A stretch of DNA of 8,141 nucleotides from Chitinispirillales bacterium (lineage in GTDB: Bacteria > Fibrobacterota > Chitinivibrionia > Chitinivibrionales > Chitinispirillaceae), in assembly GCA_031254445.1 (NCBI GenBank), contig JAIRUL010000171.1, forward strand, positions 1 through 8,141. The letters run 5' to 3'. This document shows positions 1 through 6,318 of the stretch, piece by piece (position 1 is the first letter of the stretch; every line of letters begins with the position of its first letter). The notes beneath the pieces are model-generated. The model saw only the letters and a program-made list of their open reading frames with translations, searched no databases and was not told where the DNA came from. The translations under genes were made by a program, and so were the position numbers.

Positions 1-9
1 TTTGACTTT

Positions 10-53
10 GTGTGGCGGCTTTAGCCGCCACACGTTATGAAGCCGTAGGCTTC
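10..53. repeat. Two adjacent perfect palindromes (hairpins)
   Basis: Positions 10-19 (GTGTGGCGGC) pair perfectly with 24-33 (GCCGCCACAC) around a TTTA loop. Directly after it, 39-44 (GAAGCC) pairs with 48-53 (GGCTTC) around GTA. They lie downstream of the minus-strand sigma factor gene and could stop or stabilise its transcript, but neither arm is followed by a clear T-tract on either strand, so a classical intrinsic terminator is not supported. They may equally belong to a dispersed REP-like repeat or to the 3' end of a gene left of the window. Confidence 0.6.
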
Positions 54-86
54 GTCTGAAAAAGATTTAAAAGAATTTGACTTTTT

Positions 87-116
87 AACGTCAACGTCAA
101 CGTCAACGTCAACGTC
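87..116. repeat. Tandem hexamer repeat, five copies of AACGTC
   Basis: Five perfect, uninterrupted copies of AACGTC occupy 87-116, flanked on the left by TTTTT (82-86) and on the right by an A-tract (117-123). The array sits 15 bases beyond the stop codon of the minus-strand sigma factor gene, so its transcript may include it. A related shorter piece, GTCAACGTCAA, occurs at 2654-2664 in front of the lipoprotein gene. The function is unknown; a simple-sequence repeat prone to slippage is the plainest reading. Confidence 0.85.
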
Positions 117-131
117 AAAAAAATAAAAACG

Positions 132-1013
132 TTACTCGTAAAACCTCTTAAAAAGATTAAGCTTCCGCGTCCGCGAGCTATGCTTCAGCCTCTTCAGCGC
201 TTTTTCCTTGATTTGCCTTACACGCTCGCGGGTTAGGTTGAAGCGTATGCCTATCTCCTCCAGTGTGTAAGCGGTCTCTTCGCCTATGCCGAAGTATAGT
301 TTAACCACGTCGCGTTCCCTATCCGAGAGCGCCTCTAGGACGTTGTCCACCTCCGTGTGCAGCGATATGTTCATCACGCCGTCGTCGGGGCTTTCGGCGT
401 GTTCGTCTTGCAATAGGTCTAAGAGCTTAGAGTCGTCCCCGCTTTGCAGGGGCGCGTCAAGCGAGAAGTGGCTGTTCCCGATTTTGACGGCCTCGTGCAC
501 GTCTTGAGCGTCGATGTTTAGCTCGTCGGCGATTTCGTCGGCGTTCGGGTTGCGGCTGTACCGTTGCTCGAGCCGGCTCTGGGCCACCCCGATCTTGTGG
601 ATAGCGCTGACGCGGTTGAGCGGTAGCTTAACAATGCGCGACTGCTCGGCTAGCGCTTGCAGTATCGCTTGGCGTATCCACCAGACGGCGTAGGAGATGA
701 ACTTGAAGTTTTTCTTCTCGTCGAAGCGCTTAGCCGCGCGGATAAGCCCGAGGTTACCCTCGTTTATCAAGTCTACCAAGGGGAGCCCCTGATTCTGGTA
801 GTTGCGGCTCACGCTGACCACGAAGCGGAGGTTGGACTTGACGAGCTTATCGAGCGCGACGCGGTCGCCGCTGCGGATGCGCACGGCGAGTTTGGCCTCT
901 TCCTCGATGGGCAGGGCCTTATACCGGCTTATCTCTTTAAGGTAGAGAGCAAGAGACCCGTCGTCCGCCGCGACGCGGTACGACGAAGACGATTCTTTAC
1001 TGCTTGTCGCCAT
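132..1013 (-). CDS. rpoD: Primary-type sigma-70 family RNA polymerase sigma factor (RpoD-like, short form)
   Basis: The 293-residue product directs RNA polymerase to promoters. Seen in order: region 1.2 (about residues 19-50, [13 protein letters not shown]), region 2 (about 53-133, with [20 protein letters not shown] and the -10 recognition/melting stretch [15 protein letters not shown] at 104-117), region 3 (about 134-205), and region 4 with a helix-turn-helix for the -35 element (about 226-280, [17 protein letters not shown]). Region 1.1 is missing: only about 18 polar residues precede region 1.2, as in Bacteroidota-type RpoD and unlike the long proteobacterial form. The WWIRQ motif and complete regions 2-4 favour the housekeeping (group 1) or a close group 2 factor rather than a stress or ECF factor. 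The ATG at 1011-1013 is supported by GAGGT five bases upstream. The gene is divergent from the aspartate kinase gene. That it is the only primary sigma factor cannot be shown from here, so the symbol is tentative. Confidence 0.95.
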   Translation of the reverse strand: MATSSKESSSSYRVAADDGSLALYLKEISRYKALPIEEEAKLAVRIRSGDRVALDKLVKSNLRFVVSVSRNYQNQGLPLVDLINEGNLGLIRAAKRFDEKKNFKFISYAVWWIRQAILQALAEQSRIVKLPLNRVSAIHKIGVAQSRLEQRYSRNPNADEIADELNIDAQDVHEAVKIGNSHFSLDAPLQSGDDSKLLDLLQDEHAESPDDGVMNISLHTEVDNVLEALSDRERDVVKLYFGIGEETAYTLEEIGIRFNLTRERVRQIKEKALKRLKHSSRTRKLNLFKRFYE

Positions 1014-1018
1014 AATAT

Positions 1019-1023
1019 ACCTC
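1019..1023 (-). promoter_or_regulatory. Ribosome binding site of the sigma factor gene
   Basis: On the minus strand GAGGT lies five bases before the ATG at 1011-1013. It fixes the sigma factor start at MATSSKESS and excludes longer readings. Confidence 0.7.
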
Positions 1024-1094
1024 GGCTAATGTCCATAATGTATATTTAGACTTGATTATTTTTATATTTTGGGAAGTCATAGTTACCGAATCTA

Positions 1095-1124
1095 ATTTTA
1101 TTACTTTCGCCACGTATTTTTCAA
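1095..1124 (-). promoter_or_regulatory. Candidate promoter of the sigma factor gene
   Basis: Read on the minus strand, TTGAAA (1119-1124; 5 of 6 against TTGACA) is followed after 18 bases by TAAAAT (1095-1100; 5 of 6 against TATAAT). An A/T-rich stretch with T6 and A-runs lies just upstream (1126-1141) and could act as an UP element. Transcription would start near 1088 and give a leader of about 75 bases. The consensus used is the E. coli sigma-70 one; FCB promoters can differ, so this is a candidate only. Confidence 0.4.
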
Positions 1125-1252
1125 CTTTTTTAGTAAAAAAATAACGCGGCGGCTTTGGGGGGCTTGCCGTCCAGGTTTTGGGCGTTGGGGCGAATTGATG
1201 GGATATCATAGTGGTTGTTGGATATAAATCACTTTAGGTAAATGAGCGTAAC

Positions 1253-1257
1253 AGGGG
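1253..1257 (+). promoter_or_regulatory. Ribosome binding site of the aspartate kinase gene
   Basis: AGGGG stands seven bases before the ATG at 1265, a normal spacing. It supports the start giving MGLIVSKFGGSS, where the conserved N-terminal nucleotide-binding motif begins at residue 7 as in the family. Confidence 0.65.
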
Positions 1258-1264
1258 TATTGAT

Positions 1265-2623
1265 ATGGGGTTAATAGTTAGCAAGTTTGGCGGAAGTTCA
1301 GTCGCCGCAAGCCGGAAAATCGAGCGGATCGTGGAGATAATGCGCTTAGACGCAAACCGCCGCTGCATCGTCCTCTCGGCTCCCGGCAAGGGGCCGGACG
1401 CGGGGGTAAAAGTCACCGATCTACTCATCGACGCCGTGAACCGCGCGCTGAACCGGCAGGATTGCGCCGCGCCGCTCGAGGCCATAAAGGCGCGCTTCGC
1501 CGCCATCTACGAGCCGCTCGGCGTCGGGAGGGCGAGGATAGAGGAGGCCTTGGGAGGCTTGGACGCCCGCCTCGGCGCCCGCGACAGCCACCCGGGCAAG
1601 TTCAGGGATTCGATAGTGGCGGCCGGCGAAGACATGAACTGCCGCCTATTCGCCGATTACCTAAATACCGTGGGCATCAAGGCGCGCTACGTGAACCCCA
1701 AGGACGCCGGGCTCGTAGTAACCTCCGTTTTCGGCGACGCCCAGCCGCTGCCGGAGGCGGGGGCGAACCTCTCCGCGCTAAAATCCGCCTGCGCTAATGA
1801 AGCCGTCGTCTTCCCGGGGTTTTTCGGTTACACTGTCGACGGCGACGTGGCCACGTTCAGCCGCGGCGGTTCCGACCTGACCGGCGCAATCTTGGCCGAG
1901 GCGCTCGACGCCTCCGAGTACGAGAACTGGACGGACGTGGACGGCATATTCAGCGCGCACCCTAAAATGGTCGATTCGCCGCGGCAGGTGGCCGCCGTCA
2001 CCTACAAGGAGATGCGGGAGCTCTCCTATATCGGGTTCAACGTCCTCCACGAGGAGGCCGTGCGGCCGGTGATGAGGAAGAAGATCCCCATCAGGCTGCG
2101 CAACACGAACAACATAGGCAACGAGGGAACGCTCATCGTCTCCGAGAGGCTGCCGGAAGAGCGCGACGTCGTAGGGGTGGCCTCCGGCGGCGGGTACTGC
2201 AGCTTCACGCTGCAAAAATTTTTGATGAACCGCGAAAAGGGCTTCGGCAGGCGGCTGCTGTCGATTTTCGAGGAGATGAACCTGTCATACGAACACTGCC
2301 CGTCGGGGGTAGACAACATCTCGGTGATTTTGGATCAGGAGCAGCTCAAGCCCGAGACGGTCAACAACATCATCCGCGCGTTCGACGAGCAGCTCGCGCC
2401 CGACGAGATAAAGACGGAGTTCGGCATCGCGCTCGTGTCGGTGGTGGGCGAGGGGCTCGTCCACAAGGTCGGCGTGATGGCGCAGGCGACCGGCGCGCTG
2501 TCTAAGGCCGGGGTCAACATAAAGATGGTGAACCAGGGCAGCAGCGAGATCAGCATGATTTTCGGGATCGACGCGGCGGATGAGAAGAAAGCGGTCAACG
2601 CGCTCTATAAGGAATTTTTTTAA
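1265..2623 (+). CDS. lysC: Aspartate kinase, monofunctional, with two C-terminal ACT domains
   Basis: Catalyses ATP-dependent phosphorylation of L-aspartate to 4-phospho-L-aspartate, the first step towards lysine, threonine, methionine and diaminopimelate; cytosolic. The 452-residue product shows an amino-acid kinase domain (about 1-295) with KFGGSSVA at 7-14, FSRGGSDLTGAIL at 198-210 and ENWTDVDGIFS at 220-230. ACT domains follow at about 300-378 and 385-452, the second containing VSVVGEGLVHKVGV and VNQGSSEISM, which bind feedback inhibitors in known enzymes. The stretch RELSYIGFNVLHEEAVRP (251-268) resembles the Bacillus YclM/ThrD-type aspartokinase III more than the LysC alpha/beta enzymes. 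There is no homoserine dehydrogenase domain, so it is not ThrA or MetL. Length and motifs are complete. GC content at third codon positions looks high. The lipoprotein gene starts 40 bases downstream. Which end product inhibits it cannot be read from sequence alone. Confidence 0.96.
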   Translation: MGLIVSKFGGSSVAASRKIERIVEIMRLDANRRCIVLSAPGKGPDAGVKVTDLLIDAVNRALNRQDCAAPLEAIKARFAAIYEPLGVGRARIEEALGGLDARLGARDSHPGKFRDSIVAAGEDMNCRLFADYLNTVGIKARYVNPKDAGLVVTSVFGDAQPLPEAGANLSALKSACANEAVVFPGFFGYTVDGDVATFSRGGSDLTGAILAEALDASEYENWTDVDGIFSAHPKMVDSPRQVAAVTYKEMRELSYIGFNVLHEEAVRPVMRKKIPIRLRNTNNIGNEGTLIVSERLPEERDVVGVASGGGYCSFTLQKFLMNREKGFGRRLLSIFEEMNLSYEHCPSGVDNISVILDQEQLKPETVNNIIRAFDEQLAPDEIKTEFGIALVSVVGEGLVHKVGVMAQATGALSKAGVNIKMVNQGSSEISMIFGIDAADEKKAVNALYKEFF

Positions 2624-2653
2624 TCAGCGTTCAGCGCACAGCGCGCGGCGAAA

Positions 2654-2664
2654 GTCAACGTCAA
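2654..2664. repeat. Partial AACGTC repeat at the lipoprotein start
   Basis: GTCAACGTCAA at 2654-2664 matches the phase and sequence of the five-copy AACGTC array at 87-116. Its last base is the A of the ATG at 2664, so the repeat abuts or overlaps the presumed start codon. Two-copy matches can arise by chance; the shared 11-mer is suggestive only. Confidence 0.4.
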
Positions 2665-3449
2665 TGAACAGAATTAACGCTATGGCATCGATAAAAACAA
2701 ATAACGCCGCGGCAATAACAACCGCTATCGTTACGATTGTTGCCGTATCGACAGCCCTAACCCTGCTAACCCTGACCGGTTGCGGCGGCTCCGCCACCAG
2801 GGTCGTCGTCGCCAAGGGTTACAAAAAACAGTTCGCCATCGACGCGACCGTAGCCGTCGCGGTAATCGACCAATCGCCGCAGGTAATCTACTTCGGTAAC
2901 CTGAAAAAATCACTTGGGCTCCAAGGGGATAAGACAAGCGAAACTGCCTTAGCGTGGAGGCATTTTGATTACCTAATGGCAAAGCACATCAAGCAAGAGA
3001 TAGACGTTAAGGACGCGTTTAGGGGGGAGCCGGTACTTGACTATCTGGTAACAAAGGAGGGCGTAAGAACCATAGACGAAAGCGTTATCATCGAAGTCCC
3101 CGACATAGGCACGCATGTAAAATTTGAAGGGGGTAAAGAAGCCTCGCTTGTCCTATTCCTAGACAAAATCCGCATAGGCACCGAGACCGACCCCTACTAC
3201 CAAGAGCGCGCGCAGCAGGGTTTCTACACCGGCATCCCGCGGAAATTAGTCTATCTAACAAGCTTCCTTCTCTGGGACAACCGCGAGCGCAAGCCGATAT
3301 GCTACGGCAGGGTGAAAACCACGTCGCCCATCATCAGGGAAGAGGCCGCCGCCGCCAACTGGGACGAGGTCACGCGGGAGCTTGTACGAAAGATATTTGA
3401 GCCAACGGGGTTTAGGAAGAGGAACGATATGGGGAAGATGAGCGATTAA
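2664..3449 (+). CDS. Putative lipoprotein of unknown function
   Basis: I do not recognise the family. The product (261 residues from the ATG at 2664) begins with a lipoprotein signal peptide: a polar start (MNRINAMASIKTNN), a hydrophobic run (ITTAIVTIVAVSTALTLL) and the lipobox LTGC with Cys at residue 40 (codon 2781-2783), followed by GGSA. It should therefore be exported and lipid-anchored in the envelope. The mature part (about 220 residues) is mixed and soluble, with YKKQFAIDATVAVAVID near its start and a later segment LVYLTSFLLWDNRERKPICY; no catalytic motif or repeat is evident. The start is uncertain: the open frame extends back to 2580, overlapping the kinase gene, and an ATG at 2682 also gives a good signal peptide (Cys 34). 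None has a convincing ribosome site. The 40-bp gap allows cotranscription with the aspartate kinase gene, but a functional link is not implied. Confidence 0.8.
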   Translation: MNRINAMASIKTNNAAAITTAIVTIVAVSTALTLLTLTGCGGSATRVVVAKGYKKQFAIDATVAVAVIDQSPQVIYFGNLKKSLGLQGDKTSETALAWRHFDYLMAKHIKQEIDVKDAFRGEPVLDYLVTKEGVRTIDESVIIEVPDIGTHVKFEGGKEASLVLFLDKIRIGTETDPYYQERAQQGFYTGIPRKLVYLTSFLLWDNRERKPICYGRVKTTSPIIREEAAAANWDEVTRELVRKIFEPTGFRKRNDMGKMSD

Positions 3450-3601
3450 TCCCTAACTATTCACATTGCTCCTCACCATACATACAGAGCGTTATCATGA
3501 ATGTTGCGGGGAGAACGGCAATCCGTGGGATGGGCATTGGAATACCCCTCCCGAAATACGGCTGATAAGGCTCTAGCCCAAAACATAAATTCATATATGG
3601 T

Positions 3602-3607
3602 AAGAGG
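3602..3607 (+). promoter_or_regulatory. Ribosome binding site of the BspA-like gene, deciding the start
   Basis: AAGAGG is separated by four bases from the ATG at 3612. Codons upstream of this in the same open frame (to 3501) read as polar sequence without a signal peptide, while the 3612 start places a signal sequence at the N-terminus. Confidence 0.6.
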
Positions 3608-3611
3608 ACTT

Positions 3612-4943
3612 ATGAGTAAAAATCGTGTGATAATATGTTTCACAGTCGCCTTCGCGGTTCAGGCCATCGGGGGATGGGGCTGTAATGGATTTCAGGGTGT
3701 GCGCTTGGAGGAACGTCCGGATACACGCTTGAATGTGAACCTAGATACACTTGCTGATGAGACGGCTCCCCCTAGTCCAATAATAAGCCGCTCGTGGGTT
3801 TCTGGTGCGACAACGGTCACATTCTCGCACGACGGGACGCTCAGGGTAGGCGGCGATGGGGCGATGGGGGATTACGCCAACGAACCAAATAGCATTTTCG
3901 CGGGTGTCCATCACCCTGCTCCATGGGATGATATCAGGGATAGCATTACCAATGTGATTATTGAAAACGCGGTGACCCATATTGGTGAGGATGCATTTAT
4001 ATATTGCACCCGCCTAACGTCAGTCACAATCCCTGGCAATGTGGCATCTATCGGACACAGGGCTTTTTACAAATGTACAGCCCTAGGGTCTGTGACAATT
4101 GAAGAGGGGGTGGACTCTATCGGAGCTGCAGCATTTTACAGTTGCACCGCGTTGGTATCCGTGATTATCCCGAGTAGCCTATTGTTTATCGGAAGAGCAA
4201 CGTTTAAAGGTTGCAAAAACCTAACGTCCGTGACGATCCCCGGCAGCCTGACGTCTGTCGGGGAAGAGGCATTTGCGTACTGCGAACACCTAGCATCTAT
4301 AACTGTCGCTACGGATAACGCCCATCATAGTTCCGAAGACGGTGTGCTTTTCGATAAAAACAAAACCATCCTGCAACAGTATCCGCAGAGGAAGCGTGGC
4401 ACATCCTATACGATACCAAGCACTGTAACATCCATCGATGTCTTAGCGTTTCAATATGGTTGCGCCGACTTGACATCCCTCACAATCCCAGGCAGCATCA
4501 CATCTATTGGATGGTTGGTGTTTCAGTATTGCAAGGGTCTAGAGTCCGTAACGATTGGAGATGGCGTTACGTCTATTGGCATGCGCGCATTTGTTTCTAG
4601 TGGCCTAAAGTCAGTAACAATCCCGAATAGCGTGGACACTATCGCAGAATATGCTTTTGCCCTTTGCACGGGTATTACGTCAGTAGAGATTGGAGTTAGC
4701 GTAACATCTATTAAGCAGGCTGCGTTTTGGGGATGCAAGAGCCTGACTTCCATTACCAGCTTGAACCCTATTCCTCCCGATTTGGAGCATGTTCCGCCAT
4801 ATCTTGGGTATATGCCTTTTGAAGGTATCCCTCCGAACGCCTGCCTAAACGTCCCCGCCAACTCCCTAGCCGCCTACCGCGCCGCCAAAGGCTGGAGGGA
4901 CTTCAAGTGCGTCAACCCCCTTGCGGCTGCGCCGGGCGGGTAG
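3612..4943 (+). CDS. BspA-like leucine-rich repeat (LRR_5 / TpLRR type) secreted or surface protein
   Basis: A 443-residue exported protein of the BspA family, which in other bacteria mediates adhesion and protein binding at the cell surface. An N-terminal signal sequence (MSKNRVIICFTVAFAVQAIGG) is followed by GWGC at Cys 24, a poor lipobox, so cleavage by signal peptidase I or II is open. Next comes the family's leader module GTLRVGGDGAMGDY...APWDDIRDSI, then about ten repeats of 22-23 residues from about residue 112 to 400 with the pattern L-x-S-V-T-I-P-x-x-V-x-S-I-G-x-x-A-F-x-x-C. One repeat carries the common insert SSEDGVLFDKNKTILQQYP. The end, CLNVPANSLAAYRAAKGW, is the usual capping segment. 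No C-terminal sorting domain or anchor is visible. Base composition looks more AT-rich than in the kinase gene, which may hint at transfer or simply at a repeat-rich surface gene. The ligand is unknown. Confidence 0.92.
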   Translation: MSKNRVIICFTVAFAVQAIGGWGCNGFQGVRLEERPDTRLNVNLDTLADETAPPSPIISRSWVSGATTVTFSHDGTLRVGGDGAMGDYANEPNSIFAGVHHPAPWDDIRDSITNVIIENAVTHIGEDAFIYCTRLTSVTIPGNVASIGHRAFYKCTALGSVTIEEGVDSIGAAAFYSCTALVSVIIPSSLLFIGRATFKGCKNLTSVTIPGSLTSVGEEAFAYCEHLASITVATDNAHHSSEDGVLFDKNKTILQQYPQRKRGTSYTIPSTVTSIDVLAFQYGCADLTSLTIPGSITSIGWLVFQYCKGLESVTIGDGVTSIGMRAFVSSGLKSVTIPNSVDTIAEYAFALCTGITSVEIGVSVTSIKQAAFWGCKSLTSITSLNPIPPDLEHVPPYLGYMPFEGIPPNACLNVPANSLAAYRAAKGWRDFKCVNPLAAAPGG

Positions 4944-5061
4944 GGGCACAGCCATAAAAAAGTTGGCAATCCGCCGCTAAAAGCATTATCGTTATAGCAT
5001 CGGTAGGTTATTCGTTTCCGGCGTGAATAATTGAGGCAGATTATGAACCGTATCAAAGTTT

Positions 5062-5104
5062 TATCTCCCCCTCGGGGGGAGATAGGGGGGTGCGCTATCC
5101 CCCC
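5062..5104. repeat. GC-rich double palindrome, REP-like intergenic element
   Basis: TATCTCCCCC (5062-5071) pairs perfectly over ten bases with GGGGGAGATA (5075-5084) around a TCG loop. Immediately after, GGGGGG (5085-5090) pairs with CCCCCC (5099-5104) around eight bases. The G-runs at 5074-5079 and 5085-5090 can exchange partners with the two C-runs, so alternative folds exist. No T-tract follows on either strand, so it is unlikely to be a plain intrinsic terminator. The layout resembles short dispersed palindromic elements found between genes in many bacteria. Confidence 0.65.
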
Positions 5105-5111
5105 AAAATAT

Positions 5112-5138
5112 TTGGCATAGTACTTAACCATATATTAC
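5112..5138 (+). promoter_or_regulatory. Weak candidate promoter of the hydrolase gene
   Basis: TTGGCA at 5112-5117 (5 of 6 to TTGACA) is followed after 15 bases by TATTAC at 5133-5138 (4 of 6 to TATAAT), in an AT-rich stretch just after the GC-rich palindrome. The spacing is shorter than the usual 16-18 bases. Confidence 0.25.
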
Positions 5139-5243
5139 ATTTAACTAAAGAGTGCGTCAGTTCGGTGTGTGCAGTACAGCGCGGTGGAAATCCGTATGTG
5201 CAATACCGACAATCCCGGCAATTTTACACCGACGTTATTCGTA

Positions 5244-6227
5244 ATGAATAGTACAATGATCAAATCCGCACGAATAATCGCGTACATCGCGCCGCTGTTA
5301 ATCCTTATCTCGGCGCACAGCGTTTGGGGGCGCGGCTACACTATCTCTCCCATAGAGACCGACCCTGCCATAAGGAGCGCGCTTCAAGACCACTACGCCG
5401 TGAACAACCCGTGGGTAGCGCGGCGAGACGTGCTATTTTTATTTTTTCCTGGCACATCGTCTAGCGCGGCAAACTACAAACTCCTATGCGAAACCGCCGC
5501 CGACCTCGGCTTTCACGCCATAAGCCTGCAATACGTAAACGATGTCTCCGTCAACGCCAAGTGCGCGAAGAGCCGAAACCTAGAGTGCTACGAAAACATC
5601 CGCCGCGAGATACTATTTGGCGCAAACTTTTCACCGCACGTAAACGTGAGCCGCCCAAACAGCGCCGAAAACCGCCTTGTTAAGTTGTTACGCTACCTCT
5701 CTTCCCAATATCCGCTTGACGGATGGGAACAGTATCTAACAGCCGGAGACGTCCCGCGTTGGTCGAAGATACTCGTCGCCGGGCACTCTCAGGGCGGCAG
5801 TCACGCGGCAATGCTCGGGAAATATTACAGCACAGCCGGCGTAGTGATGTTCGCGTCCATGGACTACAGCTTTCAAAACGACAAGGCCGGTTCGTGGGTC
5901 TACCAAAAAAGCAACACTCGCCTAGAAAAATTCTTCGCCGTGGCTCACACGATGGATCAGACAATGCCGATAGACGCCATGCGCAGATACTGGAACTTCT
6001 TCGGCTTCAGAGACATCGCGCCGGTAATAAACATAGACGACATAAGTTCCCCTTACGCAAACTCAAACACGCTCATAACGTCAATCGCGCCAGCCAAAGT
6101 AGACAAAAGCAAATCAAGCTACCACAATGTCCTCTGCATGGACGCCGACACCCCCATATCAAAGGGCGGAAAACCGCTGCTGCACGATCTATGGGTCTAC
6201 CTGCTAAACGCGCCGCTCAAGAGGTGA
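5244..6227 (+). CDS. Exported alpha/beta hydrolase-like protein
   Basis: Probable serine hydrolase acting outside the cytoplasm; the substrate is unknown. The N-terminus has a signal peptide (MIKSARIIAYIAPLLILISA, then HSVWG and a mature part beginning near RGYTISP). LFLFFPGTSSSAANYKLLCE matches the strand-plus-oxyanion-loop region of alpha/beta hydrolases, and GHSQGG (codons 5781-5798) is the nucleophile elbow, with Ser 182 from this start. SSYHNVL near the C-terminus (His codon 6123-6125) is a good candidate for the catalytic histidine. The acid residue is not certain; the Asp in HTMDQTMPID is one option. The overall order recalls the BPSS1187-like family, but this is from memory and tentative. 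The start is unclear: ATG 5244 or 5256 gives a compact signal peptide, ATG 5196 has a weak GGTGG upstream, and GTG 5169 is also open. The gene converges with the SpmAB-like gene, 91 bases away. Confidence 0.8.
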   Translation: MNSTMIKSARIIAYIAPLLILISAHSVWGRGYTISPIETDPAIRSALQDHYAVNNPWVARRDVLFLFFPGTSSSAANYKLLCETAADLGFHAISLQYVNDVSVNAKCAKSRNLECYENIRREILFGANFSPHVNVSRPNSAENRLVKLLRYLSSQYPLDGWEQYLTAGDVPRWSKILVAGHSQGGSHAAMLGKYYSTAGVVMFASMDYSFQNDKAGSWVYQKSNTRLEKFFAVAHTMDQTMPIDAMRRYWNFFGFRDIAPVINIDDISSPYANSNTLITSIAPAKVDKSKSSYHNVLCMDADTPISKGGKPLLHDLWVYLLNAPLKR

Positions 6228-6318
6228 TTGCAGGGCGGGATGGCGAGGATTGGGGGATGGCGAATATGTGAATAAAGTTTTTTCTTTAGGGCTTGATTTT
6301 GTAAAAACAGCAGCGGCC
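6228..6318. other. Convergent intergenic gap
   Basis: This 91-bp gap between two converging genes contains a 10-bp direct repeat GGGATGGCGA (6237-6246 and 6254-6263), a weak A/T hairpin TAAAG-T6-CTTTA (6273-6288), and AGGGC (6288-6292) that can pair at a distance with GCCCT near 6316-6321. A bidirectional terminator is expected here, but none of these elements is convincing. Confidence 0.4.

Larger units (their letters stand above)
1014..1264. other. Divergent intergenic region between sigma factor and aspartate kinase genes
   Basis: This 251-bp region must hold the promoters of both flanking genes. The left half is AT-rich and carries a good minus-strand promoter candidate (1095-1124) and an A/T inverted repeat (TTTTTT at 1126-1131 against the A-run from 1135). 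The right half has several G-runs between 1157 and 1190. For the plus strand I see only weak candidates: TTGTTG at 1215-1220 or TATAAA at 1223-1228, neither with a well-spaced partner. I found no lysine-riboswitch-like structure by eye. Confidence 0.6.
4944..5243. other. Intergenic region between BspA-like and hydrolase genes
   Basis: About 225-300 bases without a supported gene. It contains the GC-rich palindromic element at 5062-5104, a weak promoter candidate at 5112-5138, and in-frame upstream extensions of the hydrolase reading frame (GTG 5169, ATG 5196) that I consider less likely starts. No clear terminator follows the BspA-like gene. Confidence 0.5.

Noticed and set aside
87..116. CRISPR-like array
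   Set aside because: Pure hexamer tandem repeat without spacers and without cas genes nearby.
657..1049. Plus-strand 130-residue open frame
   Set aside because: It is antisense to the sigma factor gene, whose protein is unmistakable; no domain or start signal.
1157..1190. Possible G-quadruplex upstream of the aspartate kinase gene
   Set aside because: Only three G-runs of three or more are present and one loop is about 17 bases, so it fails usual criteria unless the six-G run is split in two.
997..1209. Minus-strand 70-residue open frame in the divergent intergenic region
   Set aside because: It overlaps the start of the sigma factor gene in another frame, has no ribosome site and covers the likely promoter region; the composition looks non-coding.
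1014..1264. Lysine riboswitch before the aspartate kinase gene
   Set aside because: No set of paired helices like the lysine aptamer could be traced by eye, and the G-run-rich right half does not fit. A covariance-model search would settle it.
3519..3552. Imperfect hairpin in the gap before the BspA-like gene (GGGATGGGCAT against ATACCCCTCCC)
   Set aside because: Two mismatches in eleven positions and no T-tract; not enough to call a terminator or element.
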